Below, piece by piece: positions 12,305 through 25,200 of a stretch of DNA of 58,394 nucleotides (positions are counted from its first letter, which is position 1; every line of letters begins with the position of its first letter). The position numbers and the translations under genes were made by a program. Under the pieces are notes generated by a model. That model saw only the letters and a list, made by a program, of their open reading frames with translations, was not told the DNA's origin and ran no database searches. Source of the DNA: Purshia tridentata (Eukaryota > Streptophyta > Magnoliopsida > Rosales > Rosaceae); the NCBI GenBank assembly GCA_003254885.1, contig QANT01006370.1:1-58394 (forward strand), read 5' to 3'.

Positions 12305-15084
12305 ATGGAGGACATCTTCGCCTTAATCCTTTCCCTGCTTCTTGGTTTAGCATTAATCCCACTGTACCTATGGAAACGCCGTCAAGATTCTCGATCACAG
12401 GATACTCACGAAGAAGAGCCTCAGGTTTGATTTTCGAAACCTAATTCTATTGCAATGTAATCGTTTAGAGTTTTATGTTTGATTTTGCGAAGAATTAGGC
12501 ATGCCAAAAATGATTGAACTTCTTTCTTTTTTGCCTTTTCATAATTATTGTCTGGTGTTAATTTAGGTTCTTCAGAGGGAGGTTGTAGGGCGTGCACCTG
12601 GTGCTGGTGCTCGTCGGATGCGTAGGAGGCCAGCTTCTGGAGCGAGCACGTCGTCAGCTGCTGCACCAGCTGTAGAAGGTCTGTGGTCTGCTGCAATTCC
12701 AGTGCTGCTTTCTTTTATTAATATTGACAAATATTAGAATGCTGAGAAGCGAATATCATCAATGTCTATTTTATGAGTAAGAGTGGAAGTATGTTTCACA
12801 TGAGCTGAAAATGAAGTGTATGAATAGATAGCATTTTATACAAGATCTTAACTTTGCTTTAAGGTGTAAAATAGTGTGCAGTTGGCTAGACAATGAAGAA
12901 TGAAATATGTATAGATGTAATTGTGAGAGTTAAAGGTCTGATCAAATGAGGACTAGTTTTTAGTTTACATGGTTTCGTGCACTTAGACCAATGCTAATGC
13001 CCAATAAGTAATAAGGTTTGTTCATACATGAAGAGACTACAAAAATGAGGCAGTAAAGAAGGAGGTAAAATGAGGCAGTGGAGACTAACTCAACTTATTA
13101 GGCATAAGTTTAGAAACTGTACCCTGCATAAGTGGAGTTGCGAATTAGGACTTGTTTACCTAGACCTTTTTTATAGTTGAGCTATTGCATTGGCTACCAA
13201 TAAGCAACTTTGATATGAAGGAAAAGTTATTTTCTTATGTACTCTCAATAAGTTGAAAAATGGGTGTTATAATTCTATATACAGAAATTGTTGATGAAAG
13301 TGATGAGGAAACTGTTGGGGGTGAAGCCAAAGCGTCAAAGAAAAGGGAGAAGAAGCGTCAAGAGCGCGAAGCACAGCGACAAGTATTCTTTCTTCTTTTT
13401 ACTTTATTTAAAATTTCTCTCTCTCTCTCTCTCTCTCCTTGTCCTGATTATAGTTTCCTGTGTGTTTATATTGTATTTTCTTTGCTTTTCCTTCTGATTG
13501 AAGCCCCGCTAAATTGTTTTATTGAGTTCCATTCTGTTGTTTTAAGGCTGAACAAGCTGCACGTGAATCAAGGCATACAAAACAAGACCGCTATGCTGAA
13601 GCACGGAGGAGGAAAGATGAGGAGCGTGAGGAACAGGAGCGTCTGCTGGTGTGTTGATTACCCTGTTTTTGTTTCTGCAGTGGAAATTAGGATGTCTGTG
13701 TGTGTGTGTGGTTGGGGTACTTGCTGAAGACATGGCCTTTATTTTGTTTTAAAGGAAGAAGAAGCCAAGGCTCAGAAGGCTAGGGAGGAGGAAGCTGCTG
13801 CATTAGAGTTTGACAAGTGGAAGGGAGAGTTTTCAGTGGATGCTGAAGGTACTGTAGAGAATGAAGTGCAGGATGGACATCATGATCTTCTTTCTGACTT
13901 TGTGGAATACATAAAGGTATTTTACAGTTCTGTACCTATTGAACTCATTTAGAGATAATTTTTTAAAAACTTTTGTAAACAAGCCTGGATGGCCAATTCC
14001 TTTTCTTTTCCCCTTTATTGTTTAAAGTTCCTTGATATTTCAAATGTTAGTTTTTCTCACTTTGTTACCATATGAGACCTCACTAATCAGATGGATGAGT
14101 TAATGGTTGACAAAGTGGAAAAATTATTGGATATAGTCGATATACTGCTATGTGGTGTAATCAATTCAATATATAAGGGTATTGTTGGATGACATATTTA
14201 TATGTGTAGGATATAGTATTAATAACGTCCACTCATATTATAACACAAATTGGTTATACCAAATGGTAGTGTATCGGTCATACATAATAATTTCTCGACA
14301 AAGTGAGGCTTTCAAGTTGAGGTTGTGATATTGCTATTAACTACAGTTAATTCTGACGTTGCAGAAACATAAATGTGTTCCCTTGGAAGATCTTGCAGCT
14401 GAATTTAGGTTGAGGACTCAGGTACTTTCTCAATATTTTTGTCCCTGAATAAACACACAAATGAACAATTTTCTTACTTCCTTAGATACCCCAAATTGCA
14501 GTAATAGATAATATATTCAATTCAAAATTAATAAGCCATATGGAAATTTATTTTCTAAAGTGATTAACTGAGTGTTGCTCTTTTTATATAAAACATGCTT
14601 TCTGGAACTGTCGAAGTGTCGATGTAGAGAAAACAATCCCTCTTTTTTGTTTCTTAGTGCCACATTGTCTTGCATTTATGCCAGATTTGGTTTACTAAAT
14701 TTGCAATGCAACTTATGGTTCATGCAGGAATGCATCAATCGGATTACCTCTCTGGAGAGCATGGGTATGCTCAGTTCCTTTTCCTGATTGAATTGTTTCA
14801 TCTTATGAATAATGCCTTGCTTCCGAAGGTGAAATACTCTTTGTTGGCGAATGAAAATTTTGTCTTTGTTTGTATTAGGGCGACTTTCTGGTGTCATGGA
14901 TGACAGAGGGAAATACATATACATCTCCCAGGAAGAGATGCAAGCTGTGGCAGACTATATTAAGCGTCAAGGGAGGGTTAGCATTTCGCATCTTGCTAGC
15001 AAATCCAACCAGTTCATTGACCTGGAGCCCAAAGCCCAGTTTGTTGAAGAACTCAGTAGTGTGGCAGAGGTTACTGTCACTTGA
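12305..15084 (+). CDS. UFBP1: DDRGK domain protein 1 / UFM1-binding protein (UFBP1)
   Basis: UFBP1 is an ER-membrane adaptor of the UFL1 ligase complex that attaches UFM1, notably to ribosomes at the ER during ER-phagy and stress. Eight exons, 12305-12424, 12567-12678, 13285-13382, 13547-13648, 13755-13916, 14365-14421, 14728-14764 and 14879-15084, join to 297 residues, the usual plant length. Residues 4-23 form one hydrophobic N-terminal anchor. Residues of about 70-155 are a highly charged Glu/Arg/Lys coiled-coil region. The C-terminal winged-helix region carries the name-giving DDRGK at 237-241 in a GVMDDRGKYIYIS context and ends in FVEELSSVAEVTVT. The protein frame is intact. Introns are AT-rich, and one has a CT tract at about 13418-13437. 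Confidence 0.95.
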
Positions 15085-16363
15085 TTTGGTTGGTTAATGC
15101 TCTTTTTGGGTACATTTTGGTTAATGTACTTTGTACATGTAAAGTACTATTACAACAGACCGTAGTGAAAATTCTGCAAGCATGAATTAACATGATATGG
15201 AACTAAAAGAAAGAGGGTGAAGTGGGTAAGAATTCAGTTTTCTACAGTGTTTGATGTGCCTGCCGGTATAGGAAGACAGCTCATATGAGAAATTCTTGCA
15301 GCAAATTTTACAGCGGCTTTTTGTTTAGAAGAAAACAATGAATTTTACTGAGAAATTCTCCATCTGATTTTGCAGGTTTTAGAATATGAACAGATTTTAT
15401 GGGAGGTCCTTGGGCACCCTGAAAGTGCAATCATCGTCTGTTTTTTTTTGGTGTGGCAATCATTGTCAAATTGAGGGTAAAGCCATGGCCATACGTATTC
15501 CATACGGTGTCTCATCAATCACTATATACATCCGTTCGACTTTCAATATCATTTGTCAAGTGATTCAATAATAACTAAACCGCTAGGTAAACCAACACAT
15601 TAATTAATTAAGCATGTGGGAAATAGACTTGACTATGCTCAGTATAAATACGGCATATATAATATGATAGGAACACAACGCAACTCCACCAGGTCCAGAT
15701 TACCATTACAGAGATGAGAGATCGAAGGATAACAAATTAAGAGGAGATCAACTTCAACTTAATTTTCTTTTATTGGAAACACAAATTAATTAACCGAAAT
15801 GAATATGAAATGTTGTAAAACCACAAGTGACCCATCATAATATTGGTTACATTGTACAACCTCAACTTATAGGCCGCGAGACTTTCTCATATTATGTTTC
15901 AGTTTTGTTTTATTTTTGGTTTTTCAGTTGGAGATGAAAACTTAATTATTAACCGCAATGAAACGGCAGCGTGTAGGCCAGCTGGCTATTTAGAGGTTGT
16001 AAGTTGTAACGTAGGCCTTAGCTTTCCTACATTAATGTGTACCAGACAAACGAACACTGTGTTTGCATGCAAAGCTCAAAAGCTCCGAATCTGTCGATAA
16101 AACTAGAGGAAGAGAATCGAGCTTGACCCAGTCGGTCTCAAGTGTCTCCTCTCTTTTATACGTAGCCATCTCTCTTTTCTCTGGGGTTTACATAGACTCC
16201 CCCGGCCTTTCCTCAACCGCCGCGTCCTCGCGGCCGCCGCTCTCTCTGTCTGTCTGTCTGTTTCTGAAATCCCAATTAGCCCTCACTCACATCCTCAGCC
16301 TCGAAAGCAACCCAAAAAAAATAAAAAATAAAAAATAATTCAGGTTCCGAAAAAACAAAAATA
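15085..16363. other. UFBP1 3' UTR and COBRA-like gene promoter
   Basis: No gene is visible. The UFBP1 3' UTR probably reaches about 15200. A TATA-like sequence (TATAAATACGGC) occurs near 15643. Closer to the next gene, a pyrimidine-rich leader with TCTGTCTGTCTG repeats (about 16240-16265) and an A-rich tract precede the COBRA-like start codon. Confidence 0.4.
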
Positions 16364-18850
16364 ATGGAAAAACGTACCAGCATGAAAATTCCATGGAACC
16401 TGGTGGTACCAATAATTGCATTGTTTTTCGTGACATTTTCGTCGAGGTTTGAAGTCTGTAACGGACAAGATGGCGGGGATGACGCGATCGCAGCAGCCCC
16501 GGAGCAAGAAGACTGCGACGGCATTTTCTTGCAGTACAATTTCATCTCGCGGGAAAAGGAATTTCCTCGCCTGAAAAACGTGTCGGCCCAGGCCTGGGCG
16601 TTCAAGTCCCAGGCCACCATACTGAACGCCGGCACGACCGAGCTCAAGGCCTGGAAGATGTACGTAGGGTTTCAGCATCGGGAGATACTGGTCGCCGCCG
16701 ATGGAGCTGTTGTCATCGACGGCGGTGATCTGCCGGCTGAGGTTGGGATCAACGGGACATACTTGGCCGGATACCCCAACACGGACCTGAAAACTGCCAT
16801 CGAGACGGCTGGGGATATCAATCAGATTCAGAATAAGATTGAGTTCACAGGAACGCAGTTCGGCCTAGGAAAGAATGCCATCCCGATGCCCAAGACCATT
16901 CGCCTTGTCAACGACGGCTTTAAGTGCCCTGGAGCTCGTGTTCGTGGTAAGTATATAAGATTACAATTACACAACAACAGGTATCAAACTCAAATTTGTT
17001 TGCAGAATTAACATCATCTATCTATAATCAACTTTAATTTGTTACAGAAATATTAATGATGGTTGTACGTTAATTACTCACATGCATGTATATATTTACT
17101 AGACTTCTGTCACTTTTATTTTATTTTATATTCAAACCATGATATCTCTTGAGCACATAACAGGGGATCGATCTGTATCCATAATAATTAATATGGATTT
17201 AGCGTCCAACGCAATAATTATATGTTATATATGTTGATAGATGGTGTATATATATACCATAATTGTTGATTAGATATAATATAACATTGATTAGTTATCG
17301 TGCATATATTATTAGGATCATGTATAAGACAGACTTCTAGTACTATTCCTTGTTTAATTTTAACCAGCTAGCATATATATATATATATGCATGCAGGGAA
17401 GAGCGAAATGTTCGTATGTTGCAAGGTGGACCCAAAATTCAAGGCGAAGAAGGTGGCAAAGACGAAATTCATGCCCCGGCAGCAAGGTGATCTGTCAATC
17501 ACATACGATGTGATCCAAGCCTTCGGCAACAACTATCTTGCCCAGGTCACCCTCGACAACAACCACCCCTTGGGCCGTCTCGACCACTGGAATCTAACCT
17601 GGGAGTGGATGAAGGGCGAGTTCATCTACACCATGCGAGGCGCCTACACCCACAAAAGGGAGATCTCCGAATGCCTCTACGGCCCCGCCGGAAAGTTCTA
17701 CGGGGACTTCGACTTCTCCAAGGCCGTCAGCTGCGACAAGAAGCCCGTCATCGCCGACCTCCCCGCCGAAAGAGCCAACGACGAGCAGGTCGGAAAGCTC
17801 CCCAAGTGCTGTCGCAACGGCACACTCCTCCCCAAGGTCATGGACAAGGACAAGTCCCAGTCCATATTCCAGCTCCAAGTCTTCAAGCTCCCACCCGATG
17901 ACAACCGAACCGCTTTCACTCCACCCCAGCACTGGAAAATCGAAGGTGTCCTCAACCCGACTTACAAGTGCGGCCCTCCCATCCGGGTCGACCCGAGCCT
18001 CTTCCCAGACCCCAGCGGCCTCCAGTCTACCACCTCAGCCGTGGCCAGCTGGCAAGTGGTGTGCAACATCACCAAACCCAAAGTCTCCAGGTGTTGTGTG
18101 TCGTTCTCGGCGTTTTATAGCGACTCGGCCATCCCGTGTCCCACGTGCGCGTGCGGCTGCGAGGCTGATCAAGTGGAGAAACGAAAATGCGACCCCAAGG
18201 GCACGGCGATGATCCTGCCGCCCTCGACGCTGCTTGTTCCGTTCGGGAACCGGACGGACAAGGCCAAAGCCTGGGCCAGGATCAAGCACAAGCGCGTGCC
18301 GAAGAAGCTGCCGTGCCCGGACAACTGCGGGGTGAGCCTGAACTGGCACGTGGACTCGGACTACAGCGGCGGGTGGACGGCCCGCCTCACGCTGTTCAAC
18401 TGGGGGAATGAGGTGTTCCAGGACTGGTACACTGCGATTCAGATGAACAAGGCCTTCCAGGACTACGAGAACGTCTACTCCTTCAACGGGACCAAGATGG
18501 ATCAGGCCAAGAACGCTAAGAACACCATCTTGTTCACTGGCCTCAAGGGCTTGAACTACTTGATCGACATGAGGAACGGGTCCAACCCGGCAAAGGACCC
18601 CATGGTTCCCGGGAAGCAGCAGTCGGTCATCTCCTTCAAGAAGGCCCACTACCACGGGATCAATATAAAGAAAGGCGATGGCTTCCCGTCCAAAGTGTTG
18701 TTCAACGGAGAAGAGTGTGCGCTTCCCAAACACTTCCCCGAGAGCAGCGGTGCAGAGCAGCTATATTCCAATCTCCTCCTACTCTTATTCGTCGGCATTG
18801 CGAGCTTCGTGTTCATCATCAGTTCTGAGGTTAATTCGTTTTGCAGGTAA
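16364..18850 (+). CDS. COBRA-like protein, long (COBL7/10/11-type) subgroup, GPI-anchored
   Basis: COBRA-like proteins sit on the outer plasma membrane and cell wall and affect cellulose organisation. The long subgroup includes the pollen-tube guidance members COBL10 and COBL11. Two exons, 16364-16946 and 17397-18850, give 678 residues. The parts in order are an N-terminal signal sequence with a hydrophobic core at about 12-27 (VVPIIALFFVTF), an extra N-terminal domain of about 160 residues found only in the long subgroup, and then the COBRA domain. The COBRA domain has LTWEWMKGEFIYTMRGA, the CCVS motif at 427-430 and a Cys-rich stretch (PCPTCACGC). NGT/NRT glycosylation sites are frequent. 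The C-terminus is a hydrophobic tail (NLLLLLFVGIASFVFII) expected to be replaced by a GPI anchor near the preceding SSGA. Codons are GC-rich. The stop codon overlaps a donor-like sequence (GCAG|GTAAAA). Confidence 0.93.
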
Positions 18851-19101
18851 AATCTTCCTGTTTCGTTCCAATAATTAGAATGCCAGAGGCATCACAGTTC
18901 AGACTAAATTAATAAACTATATTATATGACAACTGGGATACGTGCTTATACTTGTTATATACATTATATCCACATTTCCAATATAGATGGAGTACTTCCA
19001 CCTATACGTACAAGGGAGTCCTCGACTAGAAAATATGTGGTGCAATGCAATTAATATGATACAAATAGTTTTATTTTACTAGAGAAAACAAGAACATGAA
19101 A

Positions 19102-19143
<42 letters not shown>

Positions 19144-20331
19144 TGGATGCTTAGGAGTGTATATATATATATATGCTGCATGCTTTTACTGACATATATG
19201 ATGCATGGGTACATTGTGTGATCAGCTGCAATTAATATTGAAGAGGAATGCTGTATATGCATGCACTGAGGCTGCTGATACGAAATGTATATGATGAGTA
19301 CTGAATTCTGATGATGCTACACCCCCAAGATTTTCCTTACTCGAAGTCGAGCCCCATAAGCAGACGATGATGAGGAGATTTTGTAACCAGTCAAAAAAAG
19401 AAAACAGACCTTATGATAACTTGTATAACTGCAAGTAGCTATTATATACAAATGAGGATGGATTCGCTTATTTGGCCAATCATTTTGTTTTCTAGCATTT
19501 TCTGGATTTTCGTAGGATGCAGGCTTGCAGCTGTCTAATGTTGTAGTGAAAGTGTTGGAATATTAATTAGAAATGATCTAAGTTGGATTATATAACAGAA
19601 TTTACAATAACAATAATACTAAAGTAAAAGTTATTTTACTTTTTAAAAAAGCTTATTATATAAAATAGCCTTTTTTAAAGACATATTATCGATCAAAAAT
19701 CAATTCCCAATCAAGTTTTTACTTTTTAATGAAAGACGTAAAAAACGCTTTAGGCACTAAGCTCAGAGCATGACCTTTGTTTTCTGCGTTATGTTACTGT
19801 TCAAGAATGACTATTCTCATTGTTATAAACATATTAAAAAAAAATACAAAACAAACCTAAAACATAAAAATGCTTGTTTTTGGAGTAAAAAATCACAATT
19901 TAAACTGTACTAAATCATTGTTATTGTCCAATAATAACTATGGTCTCAAATAATTACTATCGAACAATAACTATTGACACAACACCTTCAAATTGCTCGA
20001 TCGACAAACTCCGACCATCATATACTTTCAAATCGGAGGTCGACAAAGTCCAATCTGGAAGTCTCCGGTGATAGGTTATATAGTGAAGATATGAAGAGAG
20101 AGAGAAACAGACAAAGAGATAGAAATATCTGTAAAGGATAAGAGAGAGCAGACGATGAGAGAGAGTGCGATGATAAGAGAGAAAGAGCAAAGAGAGAGAA
20201 CATAAAGAGATCAGAGATCAAGTAGATTGGGGGGAGAAGGAGTACGTTAGAGAGCTAGAGAAGAAGAACGGGGAGAGAGAGACCACAACCTTTTTATTAT
20301 TTGAGTAAAAGGAGGTGGGTTATTACATTAA
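18851..20331. other. Intergenic DNA with GA-rich tracts
   Basis: No gene recognised. It contains (GA)n at 19105-19138, a short (TA)n at about 19158-19173, and a long purine-rich tract of irregular GAGAGA text at about 20085-20285. The opposite-strand open frames there (Leu/Ser-rich) are products of this low complexity. Confidence 0.5.
19105..19138. repeat. (GA)n microsatellite
   Basis: Uninterrupted GA dinucleotides for about 34 bases downstream of the COBRA-like gene. Confidence 0.95.
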
Positions 20332-21051
20332 GGCCCCGTTTGTTTTACAGGACTGTCTTGGCATGGACTAACTATAGGGACTGGCATGGATTGGCTTGGC
20401 ATGGACTAAGTTAGCTAAGAACTGTCTTTATGTTTAGTGCAATGTAGGACTAAAATAATAAAAATCAAAATTTGCCAAAAAGGAACCCTAAAATCTAAGT
20501 CATCACTCTCCTGTAAAATCCCATCATATGTAGACCATTAAAGCCAAACCCCAAAAAACCCAAACTCAATACACAACCAAACATGAACAAAATAAAAACA
20601 AAAGCATGAAGAACCCATAAACTAAATGCAAAAATGAACAAGATCATAAAAGCCCAGAAACTCAAATAAGAAGATATAAATTCTTGAAATAAAATAAAAT
20701 TCGTACAAGCTTCTGCAAGAGGGCTCAAATCCCAGGTCACACTTGCTTGGCTTCGTCTACAGCAGCAGAGGCAGCCATTAGAGGAGCAAAAGTGAGAGAG
20801 TGAAGGGTAGGAGGTGGTGGATTTGTGGTGAGGCAGGAAGAAAAAGAGGAAGACGAGAGAAGACAAGGAAAAAAGGGGTTCTTAGCTAAACCCCTACTTT
20901 CTGATGGGTTTCACTAAGCCCATCTAAGGAAGCTCATTTAAGTTGAACAGGACTCCCTAAGGCCCGGTTTTTTGAAACCCAAGCTCACCAAACATAAGCT
21001 TAAAGTCTTAACTAAGCCAATCCTTGTTAAGAAGGTAAAACAAACGGGGCC
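20332..21051. mobile_element. Complete PIF/Harbinger-type MITE, 720 bp
   Basis: The ends are perfect 17-bp inverted repeats: GGCCCCGTTTGTTTTAC on the left and its reverse complement GTAAAACAAACGGGGCC on the right. They are flanked by the trinucleotide TAA at 20329-20331 and 21052-21054. A TAA/TTA target duplication and GGCCCCGTTTG-like ends are hallmarks of PIF/Harbinger-derived elements. Near the left end the motif GGCATGGA recurs (GGCATGGACTAA, GGCATGGATTGG). There is no transposase, so it must have been moved in trans. A 123-codon open frame inside it (minus, 20495-20866) is hydrophobic low-complexity sequence and probably not a gene. Confidence 0.8.
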
Positions 21052-21054
21052 TAA

Positions 21055-22243
21055 GAGTCCAAAAATAGACTTTATAATCATTATCTATAATAATAAAAAT
21101 AATATTAATATTAATATTAATAATAATACTAAATTTACAATAAAAAATGTACACGTGTTATTTTATAAAAGAATACAATTTGAAAGAAATATTTAACTGC
21201 TCTACAATTGAGGCTTGAAATTTGCAATCTTAAAAGCATATATGCATGGCTCGCCCATGCTTTTGTGCTTACATTTCTTGAGGCATTGGTCCTTTCAAGA
21301 ATAATACCATATTAAATATCCTGTAACTTTGTATTCTGGCAAACCAATATATAATTGTATATATATTTGTGTACTTATTTTAAAACAGTAACCAAACAAT
21401 TAAAAATATGCAAATTTTTTAAACTATGATATCTACTTATACAAGTGGGCACCGACCTTCTATTAATTAGAAATGCACGTAGTATAAACAGTTTTATCCA
21501 TTAAACTAGCACATTACGATTTACGATGTACTGATGTAGGCTTGCGAATCAATAAAGCCCCAAAGACAGATTTTGCCTGATCCAAGATACAAGTTAAAAC
21601 AACATTTGCTGAACATTTAGCTTATGATCATAATCATTTTAGCTTATCAGCAGCTTAAAGCAACTTCAAACTATGTCTGAACTATAGAGACACAACCTTA
21701 GGGAGACAGTCTTCCACGGAAGAATTGATCAAGTCCTATCCACCCTACTATACAATAGACTTGGTATAAAATAGTTTTATTCAGACAAATTATTATTAAA
21801 TTCTGAATTAACAATTAAGTGTCTGCTTTAACTGCATACTGAACTTGGAGCTCTGCTAAAAAGAAAGAACTGTAAACTAATTTCAGGGATTAGGGTTGGA
21901 GCACTGCATAAGCACAAGCCTTTTTCAACTCTGATAATTTCATTACGAGCATATGGTTATACAAAACATAGGCCTTGTTTAAGGCCTATAAAGAATGTTT
22001 TCAATATACAAATAATTGGGATTAATTTCTCAGGCCAAAAAAAGAAAAAAAAAAATTGGACTAATTTCACAAACAATTGCTTTTGTGGGAATATTTTGCA
22101 GGTTGGGCCAACTGTGCATCTGGGTGTACCCTGAGCCAAGATTATGTGGAAGTACATTATAGTCTCTGGCCAAATCAAGTAAAAGAATGTAAGTAACATT
22201 CTATTACTTCTAGACTGCCCAAAAAATCATGTGCAAAATCATG
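21055..22243. other. Intergenic DNA and 3' UTR side of the TBC gene
   Basis: AT-rich sequence without a supportable gene. It includes an ATT/AAT-rich patch at about 21085-21130. The last few hundred bases are likely 3' UTR of the minus-strand TBC gene. Confidence 0.4.
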
Positions 22244-25200
22244 CTATGGCTTCTTTGCCTGCAGAAACAATGAGTGAGCTAAGAGTTAAGCAAGGAATGG
22301 CCACAAAAATCATGTGTGCACACACAGAAAAAGGACAGACATGAAAATCACCAAAAAAAAAAATTTAATATCAACATCATTATATACAACACTGCTCCAG
22401 AAACAAAATTACAGTACCTTTTTAAGATATTTCTTGTGAAGTTTCATTGCCCCAGTGCAAGCTTTTTTGGCATCCAAATTTCCAGTCATGTCATTCAATA
22501 TCTGTAGAGAGATAACTGAGTCAACAGACGAGTAATAGTAGTAAAGAAAAGTTAAGTTCTAACACAACCAACTGGAGAATTGACAATGCCAAGTATTTAC
22601 CAATGCCCCACTACTCTCGAGAATTCTTTTTGTCTTTCCTTAGGGATTTAGAAATTATCAACTGATCATTTATGAGAGAACTCAACTATAGCACTGATTC
22701 TACTCCAAACCATGTTTTGCGGCTTTTGCCTACTGCTGGTCATATCCCTTTTTACGAGGAAATAGTTTTAAGGTAGGGCTGATGAATGTCAAAGCTCCAA
22801 GTTTTTTTGTTTTTTTTCACATTTAGATGTAAATGGTCTTCTTACTATTATTTCACTCATGTTTTTTGTTTTTGTATTTCTTTTCTAGGAAGCTTTAAGA
22901 GATACCATCCAAATCTCAAACTTAGAATGGGTGACGGGTCCTAGAGAAGGGAATGAATTTATCACACGGCTGCCACCATATGCTTAACTCATGTAACGCC
23001 ATCTTCAATATAATCAGCAAGTTCAAGGTTTATAAAGCATTGAAAATCATCTCATACTGCTAACCTTAACAACATCATCCAGACCCCGAGCTTCTGTCAG
23101 TAGCTTTGAGCTCTTATCTTTCAAGACACTGGCAACAAGGAAAATAGATATTGGGAGCGGTGCCTCTGTCTTTGCTCCACTTTTCATATTTTCCCTCTCA
23201 TACTTCCCACACTGACGTATTGACTTTCCTCTGCCTTTAGATCCCTCACCCTTTTCCTTTTCTTTTTCACTATCAGTATCAGACTCTTCATACACGGTGA
23301 ACAAGTCAGGGTCGTATTCAAGAGCCCACATCATCTGTTAAACGTATAAATGAGACAAGTTAATACTAACACAAAAAGACATTAAGTTCAACATGCCGGA
23401 AAAGAAAAATGAAATAGTTAACATAAACATGCATATGCCTTGTCACACGTAGATGCACAAAGGAAAAGGGAAATTCCATTCATACCCAACAATTTGCTCT
23501 CCTTACCCTACACCACTTTTTAACATGAATGGATCTTTGTACCCCAAAATGAATTGGCCATTAAAGACAAATGATTGTTTTTTGAAAAAGAAAAATCAGT
23601 TTACTCTCTATACCCTACCAGCTGCCAACAATCTAAACCCAACCCTTCATCCCTCTTGCTCTCACTAGCAATCCCAATTCCAAACCTTAACAATACTTTG
23701 GAACTATATGATTCAAAAAAGTGACTTGTCATCGTTCCTAGGGAGCCTCCAAACGAGGCAAGAGTGTTTATTTTTACCCCCGTTTTTTTGAAATTTTTCA
23801 TGCATCTAGGCAACTGGTTTGTGTTTCGTTCGATGAACCAATACCAAACACGATACCAATTTTTTGTAGGAGTCAACTAAATGGTGAAAACTATTTCAGT
23901 GGATTGCAACTGAATAGAAGTTATATATTCGGCTGTCGTCCACCGAAAACCACAGTTATGTTCAGTTAACCCCCATAAACAATGTAATTTCATATGCTTT
24001 GAATCCTTTCAATGGGGGGTTTACAAATTGAAGTAGCCAATTCAGCGCCTGTCCACCAAATACTATCATCGTATTCAGTGGACCAGTGCTGAATGGCCCC
24101 CTAACAGAAAAAATCCCTAGATCTCATGAACCAGTGAAAACCACTATGTTTTATGTCAAAATCTATAGAAAACATCACTTGTGTCCCAAATTAGAAGACT
24201 TAGTTTGGATTAAGGTTTGGTCTTTAATATAAAATGGCAACAATTTTATAATTTATTTTCTAAGTGAACTTGTCAAATTAAGTGCTAAGTTTGTCAACTT
24301 TCACTTGGAAAAGATTTAGGCCCAATACAAGAGATTTTGCAGAAATATTGAAATCAAGGGAAGTAGAAATAAGTGGAGGAAAATTTGAGTACAGAAAAAG
24401 TATTAATTTTGGATTTGGTTTCCCAAACAAAGTTTCAGGGTTTTCCTAAAAGCATTGAAACATATAATAATTGAATACAGAAAATGAAAATATCCAAAGT
24501 CATAAGATATAATAAAAAAAGGTATAACAGAAACTTATCCTTACCTCCCAAAGGTATAATGAATCACAAAAAGAGAATTCTCGACGAAACAAAACCATAA
24601 GCATCCGGAAAGCAAATAAATAGTCCCCTCCACCTAGAGTCTCTGTACTCCAAATCAAAAATTTCTGTTACTATATTTTCTTGAGCATTAAATTGAGAGC
24701 TCAAGAGAAATATGATGCACGCACAACCAATTTTGATCTCCAACACACCGGTGAGCACAAAATTCATGTTCTCCAACCTTTGGATCAAAATCCAACAGTT
24801 GATATTCAAATCCTGATAAAGCACCCCTCATCAAGAAAAAAATCCAATAACAAGCTGTTTTTCTGATAAATCTCAGTCATTGAATTTTGATCCAATGGTT
24901 GGTGAGCAGAGATTTTGTAAAAAGTAGAAATGTGGTATCCTAAAGGATATATATATGTAGGAAAATTCTCTAAAGAGGACATCACTGATATGGAATTAAA
25001 AATCATTAAGAAATGAGGTATCTTGAAGGTTTATATATATATATATATATATCTATGAAAATTCTCTAAACAGTAGAAATGGGATTTTTCTGAACTATGG
25101 CATAACTGTCTAGCTTAGTGCACCAAATGCAAAAATACAATTTTAAGGCAATACCTAAGTGCTGATGAAGTTTTGGATCAATGACTTGAGTAATTGCAGC

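Noticed and set aside
18035..18733. 232-codon open frame on the minus strand
   Set aside because: A shadow of the GC-rich COBRA-like exon 2 on the other strand. Its composition reflects the codon bias of the real gene.
20495..20866. 123-codon minus-strand open frame
   Set aside because: It lies wholly inside the PIF/Harbinger MITE and is hydrophobic low-complexity sequence with no domain.
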